DNA from: Streptomyces roseoviridis
GTDB taxonomy: Bacteria > Actinomycetota > Actinomycetes > Streptomycetales > Streptomycetaceae
Direction of reading: 5' to 3'
DNA length: 64,000 nt
NCBI RefSeq assembly: GCF_039535235.1
Contig: NZ_BAAAWU010000001.1
Span: 1,612,001 to 1,676,000, forward strand
The translations under genes and the position numbers were made by a program. Below, one piece after another: positions 8,276 through 16,827 of this stretch. Position 1 is the first letter of the stretch, and each line of letters starts with the position of its first letter. A model generated the notes under the pieces. The model did no database searches and was not told where the DNA came from. It worked only from the letters and a program-made list of their open reading frames with translations.

Positions 8276-9319
8276 GTGAACACGCTCGCGTTCTTCTTCT
8301 ACGTGGTCGGCGGCGCCGGCATGGCGGTGCTGTTCGTCAAGCGCAACGGGGCCGGGCGCGGTCCGGGCGGGCCGGTGCAGGACCCGTACGAGGCGGCGTT
8401 CCTGAACGGCGGTCCGGCCCGGGTCGTCGACACCGCGCTCACCGCCCTGATCTGGGACGGCCGTGTGGCGGTGGGCGGTCCCGGGATCGTGCGGGTGCTG
8501 CGGCCGACCGCGCACGACCCGGTCGAGCGGGCCGTGCTCCAGGAGCTGGCGGCAGCCCCGCACGGCGCCCTGGCTCCGCTGCGGTTCGCCGTGATGCGGC
8601 ACCCCGCGGTGCAGGAGATCGGCGACGGGCTCGCCGCCCGGGGGCTGATCATGGACCCCCGGGCCCGGCGGTCCGCGCTGACCTGGAGCACGGTCCTGGG
8701 GATCCTGGCCATGCTGGCGGTGCCGGTCTCGCTGATCCTCACGGTGGCGGACCTGATGGGGTCGGGCCCGCGGCTGCCGTTCATCCTGAAGGTGCTGCCG
8801 GTGATCGTCGGTCTCATCGTGGCGACGGTGCTGTGCGCCTCGGCCGCGAAGCGCCGGGTGACTCCTGCCGGGCAGGCGGCCGTTTCGGCGTACGCCTCGG
8901 CGCACGGGCATCTGCCGCACGGCGGAATGCCGGTGGCCCTGTACGGGCTGCGCGCGCTGCCGGACCCGGTCCTGCGGGAGCAGTTGGCGACGGCGGCCCG
9001 GACGCCCCTGCCGTCCCCGGTCCGCCGGTTCTCCCGCTCGCACCCCTCCCACTCGGCGGATGACGCCACCGTGCTGCCGGTCCTGTGGTGCGCGGCCCCG
9101 GCCGGGGGCACGGGGGGCGGCTGCGGGGGCGGGAGTTCCTGCTCCGGCGGGAGCTCGTGCTCGGGTGGCGGGAGTTCGTGCTCGGGTGGTGGGAGTTCGT
9201 GCTCCGGGGGTGGGAGTTCGTGCTCCTCGGGCTCCTCCAGCTCGTGCTCGTCCTCGTCCGGCGGCAGCTCGTGCTCGTCCTCGTCCAGCAGCAGCTCCTG
9301 CTCGTCCAGCAGTTCCTGA
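8276..9319 (+). CDS. TIGR04222-type membrane protein with Cys/Gly/Ser repeat tail, candidate MNIO substrate
   Basis: A GTG start preceded by GGGGGTGAGG gives 347 residues. One helix near the N-terminus (about 2-20) is followed by a soluble domain of the TIGR04222 type. Two adjacent membrane helices (about 142-160 and 166-184) come next. The last 71 residues are almost only Gly, Ser and Cys, with nine Cys spaced 6-9 residues apart (283, 289, 295, 302, 309, 316, 324, 333, 342), plus Cys272 just before. The repeating unit is CSGGGSS. This resembles the modifiable core of a ribosomal peptide attached to a membrane carrier, encoded with a DUF692 enzyme. The family is known to carry such tails; modification here is inference. 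Confidence 0.85.
   Translation: MNTLAFFFYVVGGAGMAVLFVKRNGAGRGPGGPVQDPYEAAFLNGGPARVVDTALTALIWDGRVAVGGPGIVRVLRPTAHDPVERAVLQELAAAPHGALAPLRFAVMRHPAVQEIGDGLAARGLIMDPRARRSALTWSTVLGILAMLAVPVSLILTVADLMGSGPRLPFILKVLPVIVGLIVATVLCASAAKRRVTPAGQAAVSAYASAHGHLPHGGMPVALYGLRALPDPVLREQLATAARTPLPSPVRRFSRSHPSHSADDATVLPVLWCAAPAGGTGGGCGGGSSCSGGSSCSGGGSSCSGGGSSCSGGGSSCSSGSSSSCSSSSGGSSCSSSSSSSSCSSSSS
9149..9232 (+). repeat. Four tandem 21-bp units encoding the Cys-rich tail
   Basis: Units start at 9149, 9170, 9191 and 9212, each GGGAG(C/T)TCGTGCTC followed by a seven-base variable end. Each encodes seven residues around one Cys. An 18-bp relative precedes them at 9131. The DNA-level identity suggests recent copy-number change by slippage, within the reading frame. 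Confidence 0.8.
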
Positions 9320-9462
9320 CGCGACCGCCCCGGCCCGAGCGGCGTGCCGCCTTTCGGGGACATGACAGCCGACACCCCTCGTGGATCCTTTACTTCCGCG
9401 CCCCCGGCCCGAACGATCCCTTTGTCGCCCGCCCGCCTCCGTGGCTACGAAGGGAAGCGCCG

Positions 9463-11169
9463 ATGAAGTCCGTCGCGCTGATGCTGTCCGCCTCACTGAC
9501 CGCCCTCCTCACTCCGGCCCTCGCACCGGCCCTCGGCCCGGCCGCCGACGCCGCGCCCCGGCTCGACGCACCGCCTGCCGAGAGCCGGGGCGTCCAGGCC
9601 GCCGCGCGGGCCGCGGCGGCCCGCGGCATCCGGTTCGGGCCGTGCCCGGCGGCCGAGAGGCTGCCGGCGCCGGTGGAGTGCGGCACCGTACGCGTCCCGC
9701 TCGACTACGCGCGCCCCGACGGCACCCTCGTCCCGCTCACCGTCAGCCGGGTGCGGGCCTCCGGCCCGGCGGCCGGACGGCAGGGCGCGCTCGTCTACAA
9801 CCCGGGCGGCCCGGGCGCGTCGTCCACCCCCTTCCCGCTCGTGGCCGCGCTCCCCGTCTGGAAGCGGATCGCCGCCGCGTACGACCTGGTCGGCTACGCC
9901 CCGCGCGGGGTCGGCCGCTCCGCGCCGGTCTCCTGCCAGGACCCGGCCGACCGGGTCACCGGGCCGACGCTCGCGCCGACGATCCCGTCGGAGGTCTACA
10001 AGAAGGAGCGGATCGCCCGCGCCAGGACCTACGCGCAGGGCTGCGCGACCCGCACCGGCTCCGCGCTGCGGCACTACCACTCGCTCAACAACGCGCGCGA
10101 CCTCGAGGTGCTGCGGGCGGCCCTCGGCGAGCCGCGGCTGACCTACATGGGAGCCTCGTACGGCACGTACTTCGGCGCCCTGTACGCGACGCTCTTCCCG
10201 CACCGGGTGCGCCGCATGGTCTTCGACTCGCCCGTCAACCCGGCGCCCGAGCGCGTCTGGTACGTCAACAACCTCGACCAGTCGCTCGCCTTCGAGCGCC
10301 GCTGGGCCGACTTCCGCACCTGGGCGGCGAAGCACCACGCGGTGTACGGGCTCGGCACGACGGCCGCCGAGGTGGGCGCGCACTACGAGAAGGTGCGCGT
10401 GGAGCTGGCCGCGTCGCCCGCGGGCGGCCGGGTCGGCCCGGGGCAGCTGCACGGGGCGATGCTCCAGGCGCTGTACGACGACCGGTTCTGGGCGGCGCGG
10501 GCGGGCGCCCTCGGCGCGTACCTCGAAGGTGACCCGAAACCGCTGATCGCCCAGGCCGCACCGGCCGCGCCGGCCCGCAGCGGAGAGCCGGCGGCGGTCG
10601 ACCCCGGGAACGGGGCCGCGGTGTACACGGCGGTGGAGTGCAACGACGCCCCCTGGCCGGAGGACTTCGCCCTGTGGGACCGGGACAACACCCGGCTCGC
10701 CAGGCAGGCACCGTTCGAGACCTGGGACAACGTGTGGGCCAATCTGCCCTGCGCCTACTGGAAGGCGCCCCGCCAGAAGCCGATGGACGTGCGGACCGGT
10801 CCGGGAGTGCTGCCGCCGGTGCTGATCCTGGCGGCGGAGCGGGACGCGGCGGCTCCGTACGAAGGGGCGCGCGAACTGCAGCGGAGGCTGGCGGGCGCGG
10901 CGCTCGTGACGGAGCGGGACGCCGGGACGCACGGCATCGGGGGCGGAGTGAACGCCTGTGTGAACGGCCATCTGGAGCGCTATCTGCTCACGGGGGCCGT
11001 GCCGCCCGCCGGGAAGCCGCAGGCGGGGGAAGGGACGCCGGTGCGGCGCGCGTCGTGCGCGCCGCACCCGGAGCCGGACCCGGTGTCGCTGGAGCGGCAG
11101 GCGGAGTTCCGCAGGCCGTCTGATCTTCCGGGTCAAGGGGTCGCCGCCCGGCTGGGCGCCGGGCGGTGA
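9463..11169 (+). CDS. Secreted alpha/beta hydrolase, tripeptidyl aminopeptidase-like (S33)
   Basis: The ATG with AAGGGAAG upstream gives 568 residues beginning with a Sec signal peptide (about 1-30). The frame is open further 5' through the TIGR04222 gene, but only by chance. The oxyanion-region sequence NPGGPGAS (about 109), the PRGVGRS motif, the nucleophile elbow GASYGTYFG (Ser about 231), the acid in LILAAERDAAAP and the histidine in DAGTHGIG place it with the Streptomyces Tap/SlpD/E-type exported peptidases. These remove tripeptides or process secreted proteins. It follows the TIGR04222 gene by 143 bp without a clear terminator, so a role in processing that product is possible but unsupported. 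Confidence 0.85.
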   Translation: MKSVALMLSASLTALLTPALAPALGPAADAAPRLDAPPAESRGVQAAARAAAARGIRFGPCPAAERLPAPVECGTVRVPLDYARPDGTLVPLTVSRVRASGPAAGRQGALVYNPGGPGASSTPFPLVAALPVWKRIAAAYDLVGYAPRGVGRSAPVSCQDPADRVTGPTLAPTIPSEVYKKERIARARTYAQGCATRTGSALRHYHSLNNARDLEVLRAALGEPRLTYMGASYGTYFGALYATLFPHRVRRMVFDSPVNPAPERVWYVNNLDQSLAFERRWADFRTWAAKHHAVYGLGTTAAEVGAHYEKVRVELAASPAGGRVGPGQLHGAMLQALYDDRFWAARAGALGAYLEGDPKPLIAQAAPAAPARSGEPAAVDPGNGAAVYTAVECNDAPWPEDFALWDRDNTRLARQAPFETWDNVWANLPCAYWKAPRQKPMDVRTGPGVLPPVLILAAERDAAAPYEGARELQRRLAGAALVTERDAGTHGIGGGVNACVNGHLERYLLTGAVPPAGKPQAGEGTPVRRASCAPHPEPDPVSLERQAEFRRPSDLPGQGVAARLGAGR

Positions 11170-11181
11170 CCGGGTCGGGAG

Positions 11182-11219
11182 TACCGGTGCCGGTGAAGGA
11201 GCCGGTACCGGTGCCGGTG
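11182..11219. terminator. Repeat-containing hairpin between convergent genes
   Basis: TACCGG (11182-11187) can pair with CCGGTA (11202-11207), and TACCGGTGCCGGTG occurs twice as a 14-bp direct repeat (11182-11195 and 11206-11219). The element lies between the convergent hydrolase and hemQ genes, where a bidirectional terminator is expected. No T-run is present. Confidence 0.4.
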
Positions 11220-11227
11220 CCCGGCCG

Positions 11228-11941
11228 TCAGGCCAGGCCCGCCACCAGGTCGGCGACGCTCTTGCGGCGGCCGGTGTAGAACGGCACCTCCTCGCGGACG
11301 TGCATCCGCGCCTCGGAGCCGCGCAGGTGGCGCATGAGGTCGACGATCCGGTGGAGCTCGTCGGCCTCGAAGGCCAGGATCCACTCGTAGTCGCCGAGCG
11401 AGAAGGAGGCGACCGTGTTGGCGCGCACGTCCGGGAAGCCGCGGGCCATCTTGCCGTGGTCGGCGAGCATCCGGCGGCGGTCCTCGTCCGGCAGCAGGTA
11501 CCAGTCGTAGGAGCGCACGAAGGGGTAGACCGAGACGTAGTCGCGCGGGGTCTCGTCGGCCAGGAAGGCCGGGATGTGCGACTTGTTGAACTCGGCGGGG
11601 CGGTGCAGCGCCATGTTCGACCAGACCGGCTCCAGAGCGCGGCCCAGCCTGGTGCGCCGGAAGAGGTTGTACGCCTCCTGGAGCTCGTCGCTCGTCTCGG
11701 CGTGCCACCAGATCATGACGTCGGCGTCGGCGCGCAGACCGGAGAGGTCGTACGTGCCCCGGATCGTGATGTCCTTGGCCGCGAGCTGGTCGAACAGCTC
11801 CTGGACCTCGTCGGCGTAGCCGCCGCGGTCGGCGGGCAGGACGTCGCGCAGCTTGAACACGGACCACAGGGTGTAGCGGATGACCTCGTTGAGGTCCTTC
11901 GCCTTCTTACCGGCGTTCGGGATCTTTTCGGGCGCACTCAT
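11228..11941 (-). CDS. hemQ: Coproheme decarboxylase HemQ (ChdC)
   Basis: The 237-residue product belongs to the chlorite-dismutase fold family in its haem-biosynthetic form. It oxidatively decarboxylates coprohaem III to haem b, the last step of the coproporphyrin-dependent pathway of Gram-positive bacteria. Visible signatures are RYTLWSVFK near the N-terminus, [14 protein letters not shown] with the conserved Tyr (about 140-153), the haem-ligand histidine in [13 protein letters not shown] and the ending VPFYTGRR. The start [13 protein letters not shown] lies 17 bp after the hemY stop, so the two genes form one transcription unit. The longer open frame upstream is antisense-like and not coding. 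Confidence 0.95.
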   Translation of the reverse strand: MSAPEKIPNAGKKAKDLNEVIRYTLWSVFKLRDVLPADRGGYADEVQELFDQLAAKDITIRGTYDLSGLRADADVMIWWHAETSDELQEAYNLFRRTRLGRALEPVWSNMALHRPAEFNKSHIPAFLADETPRDYVSVYPFVRSYDWYLLPDEDRRRMLADHGKMARGFPDVRANTVASFSLGDYEWILAFEADELHRIVDLMRHLRGSEARMHVREEVPFYTGRRKSVADLVAGLA

Positions 11942-11958
11942 ACGCCTATTCTCGCCCG

Positions 11959-13494
11959 TCACGGACAGTGCCCCGTACCCGGGTCGGCCGTTCTCGACGT
12001 GGCGATGATCTCGTTCGGCGTGTCGGCGAGCTCGGCGAGGATCTCGTCGGCGGCCCGGCGGCCCGAGGCGACGCACGCGGGGATGCCGACGCCCTGGTAC
12101 GCGGCGCCCGCGAGGCGCAGTGCGGGCAGGCCGGTGACGGCGGCGCGGATGCGCTCGACGCGGGCGAGGTGACCGACCGGGTACTGCGGGAGTCCGCCGT
12201 TCCAGCGGGTCACGACGGAGGCGACGGGCCGGGCGGTCAGTCCGGTGGCGGCGGACAGGTCCTTGAGGGAGACGTCGACGAGGTGGGCGTCGTCGCGGCG
12301 CAGCTGCTCCTCCTCGCCGCGGCGGCCGGCGGACGTGCGCAGCACGAGGAGATCGGGGGCCGCGTCGGCGACCCAGCTCCACTTCTGGCTGGAGAAGGTG
12401 GCGGCCTTGATCGTGTGGCCGTCGACGGGCGGGACGAGGAACCCGGAGCCGGGCAGGGCGGGAAGGCCCGTGTCCGTCAGGTCGGAGCGGCGGAAGGCGA
12501 GGGTGACGAGGGCCATGGAGGCGTAGCGGATCTCCGCCAGCTCGTCGGCGGCGGCCGGGGCGTGGGCGGCGAGGAGGCCGGCGGTGACGTCGGCCGGGGT
12601 GGCGAGGACCACGGCGTCGGCGTCGAGGACCCGCTGGCGGGTCGCGACCCGCCAGCGGCCGTCGCCGCCGCGGAGCAGGGCACCCGCCCGGGTCCCGGTG
12701 AGGATCTCGCCGCCGGCGGCGCGGACGGCGTCGGCGACGGCGCCGGGCAGGGTGCCGATGCCGCCGCGGAGGCCGGCGAAGGCGGCGCCGCCGAGGCCGG
12801 TGGCGGCGCCCGCCGCGTCGGCCGGGGTCGCGGCACCGGCCCGCTGGACGGCGCGGACGGCGTCGGCGAGCGTGGGGTGGCGGCGGGCGGCCTCGAAGAG
12901 GGCGGGCACGGCGGCCTTCATGGAGATGCGGTAGGCGTCGCCGGCGTAGACGCCGCCGAGGAGGGGTTCGACGAGCCGGTCGACGACCTCGTGGCCCATG
13001 CGTTCGGCGACGTACGCGCCGATGGCGATGTCGTCGCCGATGTCGGTCGGCGGGAGTTCGCGGTCGCGGTCGATCCGGCGCAGGGCCTCGTCGGACAGCA
13101 GCCCGGCGACGGCGGAGGCGTCGCCGGGGACGCCCATGACGTGGCCCTTCGGCATGGGGACCAGCTGGCCCCGGGACCACACGGAGGCGGTGGTGGTGGC
13201 GGGGGCCTGGAGCCGGTCGCCGAGGCCGACGGCCTCGGCGAGGGCGATGGCCTCGGGGCGGCGGGCGAGCAGGGACTCGGCGCCGAGGTCGACGGGGGCG
13301 CCGGCGATCTCCCCGGCGAGGAGCTTGCCGCCGACCCGCTCGTCCCCTTCCAGGAGGGTGACCCGCGCGCCGGCCGTGACGAGCCGGTGGGCGGCGGCGA
13401 GTCCGGCGATGCCGCCGCCCACCACGACGACGTGCGGTCCGTTCCCGGTCGTGGGCCGGCCGTCCGTGGGCTGCGGGTTCGTGGGGCCGTTCAT
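11959..13494 (-). CDS. hemY: Coproporphyrinogen III oxidase HemY (CgoX; protoporphyrinogen-oxidase family)
   Basis: This 511-residue flavoprotein begins with a short Pro/Thr-rich stretch and then the FAD-binding motif [17 protein letters not shown] (about 22-38), with [12 protein letters not shown] at the second beta strand. The C-terminal FAD segment [20 protein letters not shown] is also typical. In actinobacteria this enzyme oxidises coproporphyrinogen III to coproporphyrin III with oxygen. It is directly upstream of hemQ, and hemE lies 3.3 kb away on the same strand. Ferrochelatase is not in the window. The length is slightly above the usual 460-490 because of the N-terminal extension and an Ala-rich insertion near residues 215-240. 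Confidence 0.94.
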   Translation of the reverse strand: MNGPTNPQPTDGRPTTGNGPHVVVVGGGIAGLAAAHRLVTAGARVTLLEGDERVGGKLLAGEIAGAPVDLGAESLLARRPEAIALAEAVGLGDRLQAPATTTASVWSRGQLVPMPKGHVMGVPGDASAVAGLLSDEALRRIDRDRELPPTDIGDDIAIGAYVAERMGHEVVDRLVEPLLGGVYAGDAYRISMKAAVPALFEAARRHPTLADAVRAVQRAGAATPADAAGAATGLGGAAFAGLRGGIGTLPGAVADAVRAAGGEILTGTRAGALLRGGDGRWRVATRQRVLDADAVVLATPADVTAGLLAAHAPAAADELAEIRYASMALVTLAFRRSDLTDTGLPALPGSGFLVPPVDGHTIKAATFSSQKWSWVADAAPDLLVLRTSAGRRGEEEQLRRDDAHLVDVSLKDLSAATGLTARPVASVVTRWNGGLPQYPVGHLARVERIRAAVTGLPALRLAGAAYQGVGIPACVASGRRAADEILAELADTPNEIIATSRTADPGTGHCP

Positions 13495-13632
13495 GGGACC
13501 ACTCTCTCAAATCGCCCGCCCGCGTCCGTTCCGAGGCCCGACCGTGACCGCTTCGCTACCGCCGGACCGAAACCCGCTCCCCCTCTCCTCGCGTCCAAGC
13601 GGCACGACACATCACCGCCTTGGGGGGTTCGG

Positions 13633-14679
13633 ATGTACAGAACGCGTACGGCGAGAACGCGTACGGCGGGGAGGCGCACGGCGGGGACGCGCACGGCCGC
13701 GGCGGCGCTGCTGCTGTCGGCCGCGCTCGTGCTGACGGGGTGCGGCGCCGGGGACGGCCGTTCGGCCGCGGACGGCAAGGGAAGCGGGTACGCGGCGAAA
13801 CCGGCGGGTTCGGGTGCGCCCGAGGGCGCGGCGGACGGCGCCCCGGGCCCGGAGCGAGCCCCCGAGCGGACGCCCGGGAGCCAGAACCGGCCGGCCCCGC
13901 AGCACGTCATCCGTACCGCCGAACTGTCCGTCGAGGTCAAGGACGCGACGAAGGCGCTGGCCTCGGCGCGCCGGGTCACGGCGGCCGCGGGCGGCCACGT
14001 CGAGAACGAGACGACGGAGCGGACGGACGGCACTCACATCAGCTCCCGGATCGTGCTCCGCGTCCCCCAGGAGCGCTACGACTCCGTCCTCGCCGAACTG
14101 GCGGGCGCGGGCAAGCTGCTGTCCCGCACGGCGAACGCCAAGGACGTCACCGAGCAGGTGGTGGACGTGGAGAGCCGGATCGCCACCCAGCGGGCGAGCG
14201 TGGCGCGGGTGCGGGCCCTGATGGACAAGGCCACGCAGCTGAGCGACGTGGTCACCCTGGAAGGGGAACTGAGCCGCCGTCAGGCCGACCTGGAGTCGCT
14301 GCTCGCCCAGCGGGCCTCGCTGAAGGACCGCACCTCGCTGGCCACGATCACCCTCCACCTCACCGAGCCGGAGGCCGCACCGGCCGCCGGGGCCGACGAC
14401 CGGCCCGGCTTCCTGGACGCGCTGGCCGGCGGCTGGGGCGCCCTGGTGGGCGCCGCCGCGTGGGTCCTGATCGTGCTCGCCGCGCTGGCCCCGTGGCTGG
14501 CGACGGCGGCGGTGCTGTACGTGGGGTGGCGCCGGCTGGTCCGGCCGCTGTGGCTGCGGCGGCGGCCGGAGCCGAACCCGGGTCCGGGACCTGGGACGGG
14601 GCCGGTGAGGGCCGACCCGGCCGATGCGCCCGCCACTCCCAGGGCCCCTGACGGCGCCCCCCTGAACCCCGGCGAGTGA
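13633..14679 (+). CDS. DUF4349 lipoprotein with coiled coil and C-terminal membrane helix
   Basis: The ATG gives 348 residues. The N-terminus is a repetitive basic stretch (TRTARTRTAGRRTAG, encoded by near-repeats ACGCGTACGGCG) leading to a lipobox LVLTGC at about residue 37. A disordered Gly/Pro linker follows, and from about residue 93 the DUF4349 domain VIRTAELSVEVKDATKALA, with VPQERYDSVLAELAGAG and a helical RIATQRASVARVRALMDKA segment. One strong membrane helix (about 272-300) and a short Pro-rich cytoplasmic tail end the protein. The function is unknown; the family sits in the envelope. It is divergent from hemY, with 138 bp between them. Confidence 0.85.
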   Translation: MYRTRTARTRTAGRRTAGTRTAAAALLLSAALVLTGCGAGDGRSAADGKGSGYAAKPAGSGAPEGAADGAPGPERAPERTPGSQNRPAPQHVIRTAELSVEVKDATKALASARRVTAAAGGHVENETTERTDGTHISSRIVLRVPQERYDSVLAELAGAGKLLSRTANAKDVTEQVVDVESRIATQRASVARVRALMDKATQLSDVVTLEGELSRRQADLESLLAQRASLKDRTSLATITLHLTEPEAAPAAGADDRPGFLDALAGGWGALVGAAAWVLIVLAALAPWLATAAVLYVGWRRLVRPLWLRRRPEPNPGPGPGTGPVRADPADAPATPRAPDGAPLNPGE

Positions 14680-14721
14680 GCCGAAGGGGTGCGGCCGGGG
14701 GAACAGTGACGAACGCGCGCA

Positions 14722-14744
14722 GCCTCCCGAGGAACGAGGGAGGC
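14722..14744 (+). terminator. Short hairpin after the DUF4349 gene
   Basis: GCCTCCC (14722-14728) and GGGAGGC (14738-14744) form a 7-bp stem with a 9-nt loop, 43 bp after the stop codon. There is no T-run. It may be a stem-only actinobacterial terminator or part of the leader of the next gene. Confidence 0.35.
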
Positions 14745-14762
14745 GAGCACGTACGGCGCTGT

Positions 14763-14853
14763 GAGTCCGGCTCGAGCACCCCGGAGGAGAACCGAGCCAC
14801 GAAAATACGAGTCCGGCTCGAGCACCCCGGAGGAGAACCGAGCCACGAAAATA
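14763..14853 (+). repeat. Tandem duplication of 45 bp in the leader of the flavoprotein gene
   Basis: Positions 14763-14807 and 14809-14853 are identical over 45 bp (period 46, one base between). Each copy holds GGCTCG and CGAGCC arms that can form a hairpin around the sequence CCCCGGAGGAGAA, so the only good Shine-Dalgarno-like sequence is in the loop. The second copy ends 5 bp before the ATG at 14859. Confidence 0.85.
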
Positions 14854-14858
14854 GGGAC

Positions 14859-16232
14859 ATGAGCGAACGACTGGTGGTCATCGGTGGCGACGCGGCGGGC
14901 ATGGCGGCCGCGTCGCAGGCACGCAGGCTCAAGGGGCCCGGGGAGCTGGAGATCGTCGCCTTCGAGCGGGGGCGGTTCAGCTCCTACTCGGCCTGCGGCA
15001 TTCCGTACTGGGTCGGCGGCGATGTCGGCTCCCTGGAGGAGCTGATCGCCCGGAGCCCGGAGGAGCACCGGGCCCGGGACATCGATCTGCGGATGAGGAC
15101 CGAGGTGACCGGGATAGACCTGGACCGGCAGCGGGTGCGGGCCCGGGATCTGGAGTCGGGCGAGGAGTCCTGGACGGGCTTCGACAAGCTGGTGATCGCG
15201 ACGGGCGCCCGGCCGCAGCGCCCGCCGCTGCCGGGCATCGACGCGCCGGGTGTGCACGGGGTGCAGACGCTGGGAGACGGGCAGGCCCTGCTGGACAGCC
15301 TGGAGCGGGCGGAGGGCCGGCGGGCGGTGGTGGTCGGCGCCGGGTACATCGGTGTGGAGATGGCGGAGGCGCTGCTCGGCCGGGGCTTCGAGGTGACGGT
15401 CCTGAACCGGGGTGAGCAGCCGATGGCGACGCTCGACCCGGACATGGGGCGTCTGGTGCACCGGGCGATGGACGGTCTGGGGATCACGACGGTCGGCTCG
15501 GCTGAGGTGACGAAGATCCTCACGGGCGAGGACGGCCGGGTGCGGGCGGTGGTCACGGACGACGCCGAGTATCCGGCGGACGTGGTGGTGCTCGGCATGG
15601 GCGTGGAGCCGGAGACCTCGCTGGCGCGGGCGGCGGGGCTGCCGCTCGGCGCGTACGGGGGTCTGCTGACCGATCTGTCGATGCGGGTGCGCGGGTACGA
15701 GAACGTGTGGGCGGGCGGCGACTGCGTCGAGGTCCTGGATCTGGTGTCGGGGCGGGAGCGCCACGTGCCGTTGGGCACGCACGCCAACAAGCACGGGCAG
15801 GTGATCGGCGCGAACGTGGGCGGCGGTTACGCGACCTTTCCCGGGGTGGTGGGGACGGCGGTGTCGAAGGTCTGCGACCTGGAGATCGCCCGTACCGGGC
15901 TGCGCGAGAAGGACGCCCGGGCGGTGGGTCTGCGCTATGTGACGGTGACGGTGGAGTCGACCAGTCGTGCGGGCTACTACCCGGGGGCCGCGCCGATGAC
16001 GGTGAAGATGCTGGCGGAGCGGCGGACCGGGCGGCTCCTCGGGGTGCAGATCGTGGGCCGGGAGGGCGCGGGGAAGCGGGTGGACATCGCGGCCGTGGCG
16101 CTGACGGCGGGGATGACGGTGGACACGATGGTGTCCCTCGACCTGGGCTATGCGCCGCCGTTCTCGCCGGTGTGGGACCCGGTGCTGGTGGCGGCGCGGA
16201 AGGCGGTGGCCGCCGTTCGGGCGGCGGGCTGA
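14859..16232 (+). CDS. FAD-dependent pyridine nucleotide-disulfide oxidoreductase, CoA-disulfide-reductase-like
   Basis: The product has 457 residues. An FAD motif VVIGGDAAGMAAASQ opens the protein, followed by SSYSACGIPYWVGG with a single redox Cys (C46), the signature of CoA-disulfide reductase, NADH oxidase and related one-Cys enzymes. An NAD(P)H Rossmann motif VVVGAGYIGVEMAE lies at about 160-173, an FAD motif VWAGGDCVE at about 287, and a dimerisation domain follows. Substrates could be CoA disulfide, persulfides or oxygen; the sequence does not decide. The start is set by alignment to family N-termini. The ribosome site is unusual because the leader carries a perfect 45-bp tandem duplication. 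Confidence 0.87.
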   Translation: MSERLVVIGGDAAGMAAASQARRLKGPGELEIVAFERGRFSSYSACGIPYWVGGDVGSLEELIARSPEEHRARDIDLRMRTEVTGIDLDRQRVRARDLESGEESWTGFDKLVIATGARPQRPPLPGIDAPGVHGVQTLGDGQALLDSLERAEGRRAVVVGAGYIGVEMAEALLGRGFEVTVLNRGEQPMATLDPDMGRLVHRAMDGLGITTVGSAEVTKILTGEDGRVRAVVTDDAEYPADVVVLGMGVEPETSLARAAGLPLGAYGGLLTDLSMRVRGYENVWAGGDCVEVLDLVSGRERHVPLGTHANKHGQVIGANVGGGYATFPGVVGTAVSKVCDLEIARTGLREKDARAVGLRYVTVTVESTSRAGYYPGAAPMTVKMLAERRTGRLLGVQIVGREGAGKRVDIAAVALTAGMTVDTMVSLDLGYAPPFSPVWDPVLVAARKAVAAVRAAG

Positions 16233-16298
16233 CCCGGGCGGCGCAGCGACGCACGGTGACGGCTTGCACCTCGGTCGTCACCGTGTGCGACTGGTCAC

Positions 16299-16790
16299 AT
16301 GATCAGACACAGCATGCGCGCGCTCTGCGCGGCCGCTCTCGTCATCGCCCCGATCGCCCTGACGGCGACTCCCGCCCACGCCGTGACCTGTACCGTCAAC
16401 GGCGCCACCGTCACCGCCGACGTCGTCATGGGCACGCCCGGCAACGACGTCATCCGCTGCGGTACGGTGCCCGACGGCCACCAGGTCAACGGCGTCGCGG
16501 GGAACGACAGCATCTCCGTCACCGGTGACGTCGCGGGCCTCGTGACCGGCGGTCCCGGCAGCGACCACATCACCGTCTCCGGCTCGCTGGACACGGGAAC
16601 GGTGTCCGGGAACGACGCCTCCGACTACATCGCCGTGCAGGGGACGGTCGGTCCCGGCAGCGCCGTCACCGGTGGGCTGGGGAACGACATCCTCCGGGTG
16701 AACGTCAACAACGGCACCGTGGACGGGGCCGGCGGTTTCGATTCCTGCCGGGTCACCACGGGGGCGCCGCCCGTCAACTGCGAGTACTGA
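16299..16790 (+). CDS. Small secreted protein with RTX-like repeats
   Basis: The 163-residue product has a signal peptide (MRALCAAALVIAPIALTATP, cleavage near AHA-V). It then consists of glycine- and aspartate-rich repeats: GTPGNDVI, GVAGNDSI, GGPGSDHI, GLGNDIL. These resemble the GGxGxDxLx nonapeptides of haemolysin-type Ca-binding proteins, though they are degenerate. Four Cys in the mature part may form two disulfides (CTVNG, IRCG, DSCRV, VNCEY). An alternative start is the ATG at 16314, which gives a more ordinary signal peptide. No SD is evident. It is convergent with hemE. The function is unknown; a calcium-stabilised extracellular beta-roll is a reasonable guess. Confidence 0.72.
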   Translation: MIRHSMRALCAAALVIAPIALTATPAHAVTCTVNGATVTADVVMGTPGNDVIRCGTVPDGHQVNGVAGNDSISVTGDVAGLVTGGPGSDHITVSGSLDTGTVSGNDASDYIAVQGTVGPGSAVTGGLGNDILRVNVNNGTVDGAGGFDSCRVTTGAPPVNCEY

Positions 16791-16827
16791 GCCCGTCCCC
16801 GCACGCGGGCGGCCGCACCCCGAGGGG

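Noticed and set aside
9131..9232. Repeat cluster that could be mistaken for a CRISPR array
   Set aside because: The units are contiguous 21-bp coding repeats without spacers, in frame within the TIGR04222 gene.
11942..13510. Upstream extension of the hemQ frame through hemY
   Set aside because: The extension is Arg/Pro-rich shadow of hemY; HemQ family length and the 17-bp hemY-hemQ spacing fix the start at 11941.
14763..14853. Direct duplication considered as attachment sites of an inserted element
   Set aside because: The copies are adjacent with a single base between them, and no integrase or cargo lies between or near them.
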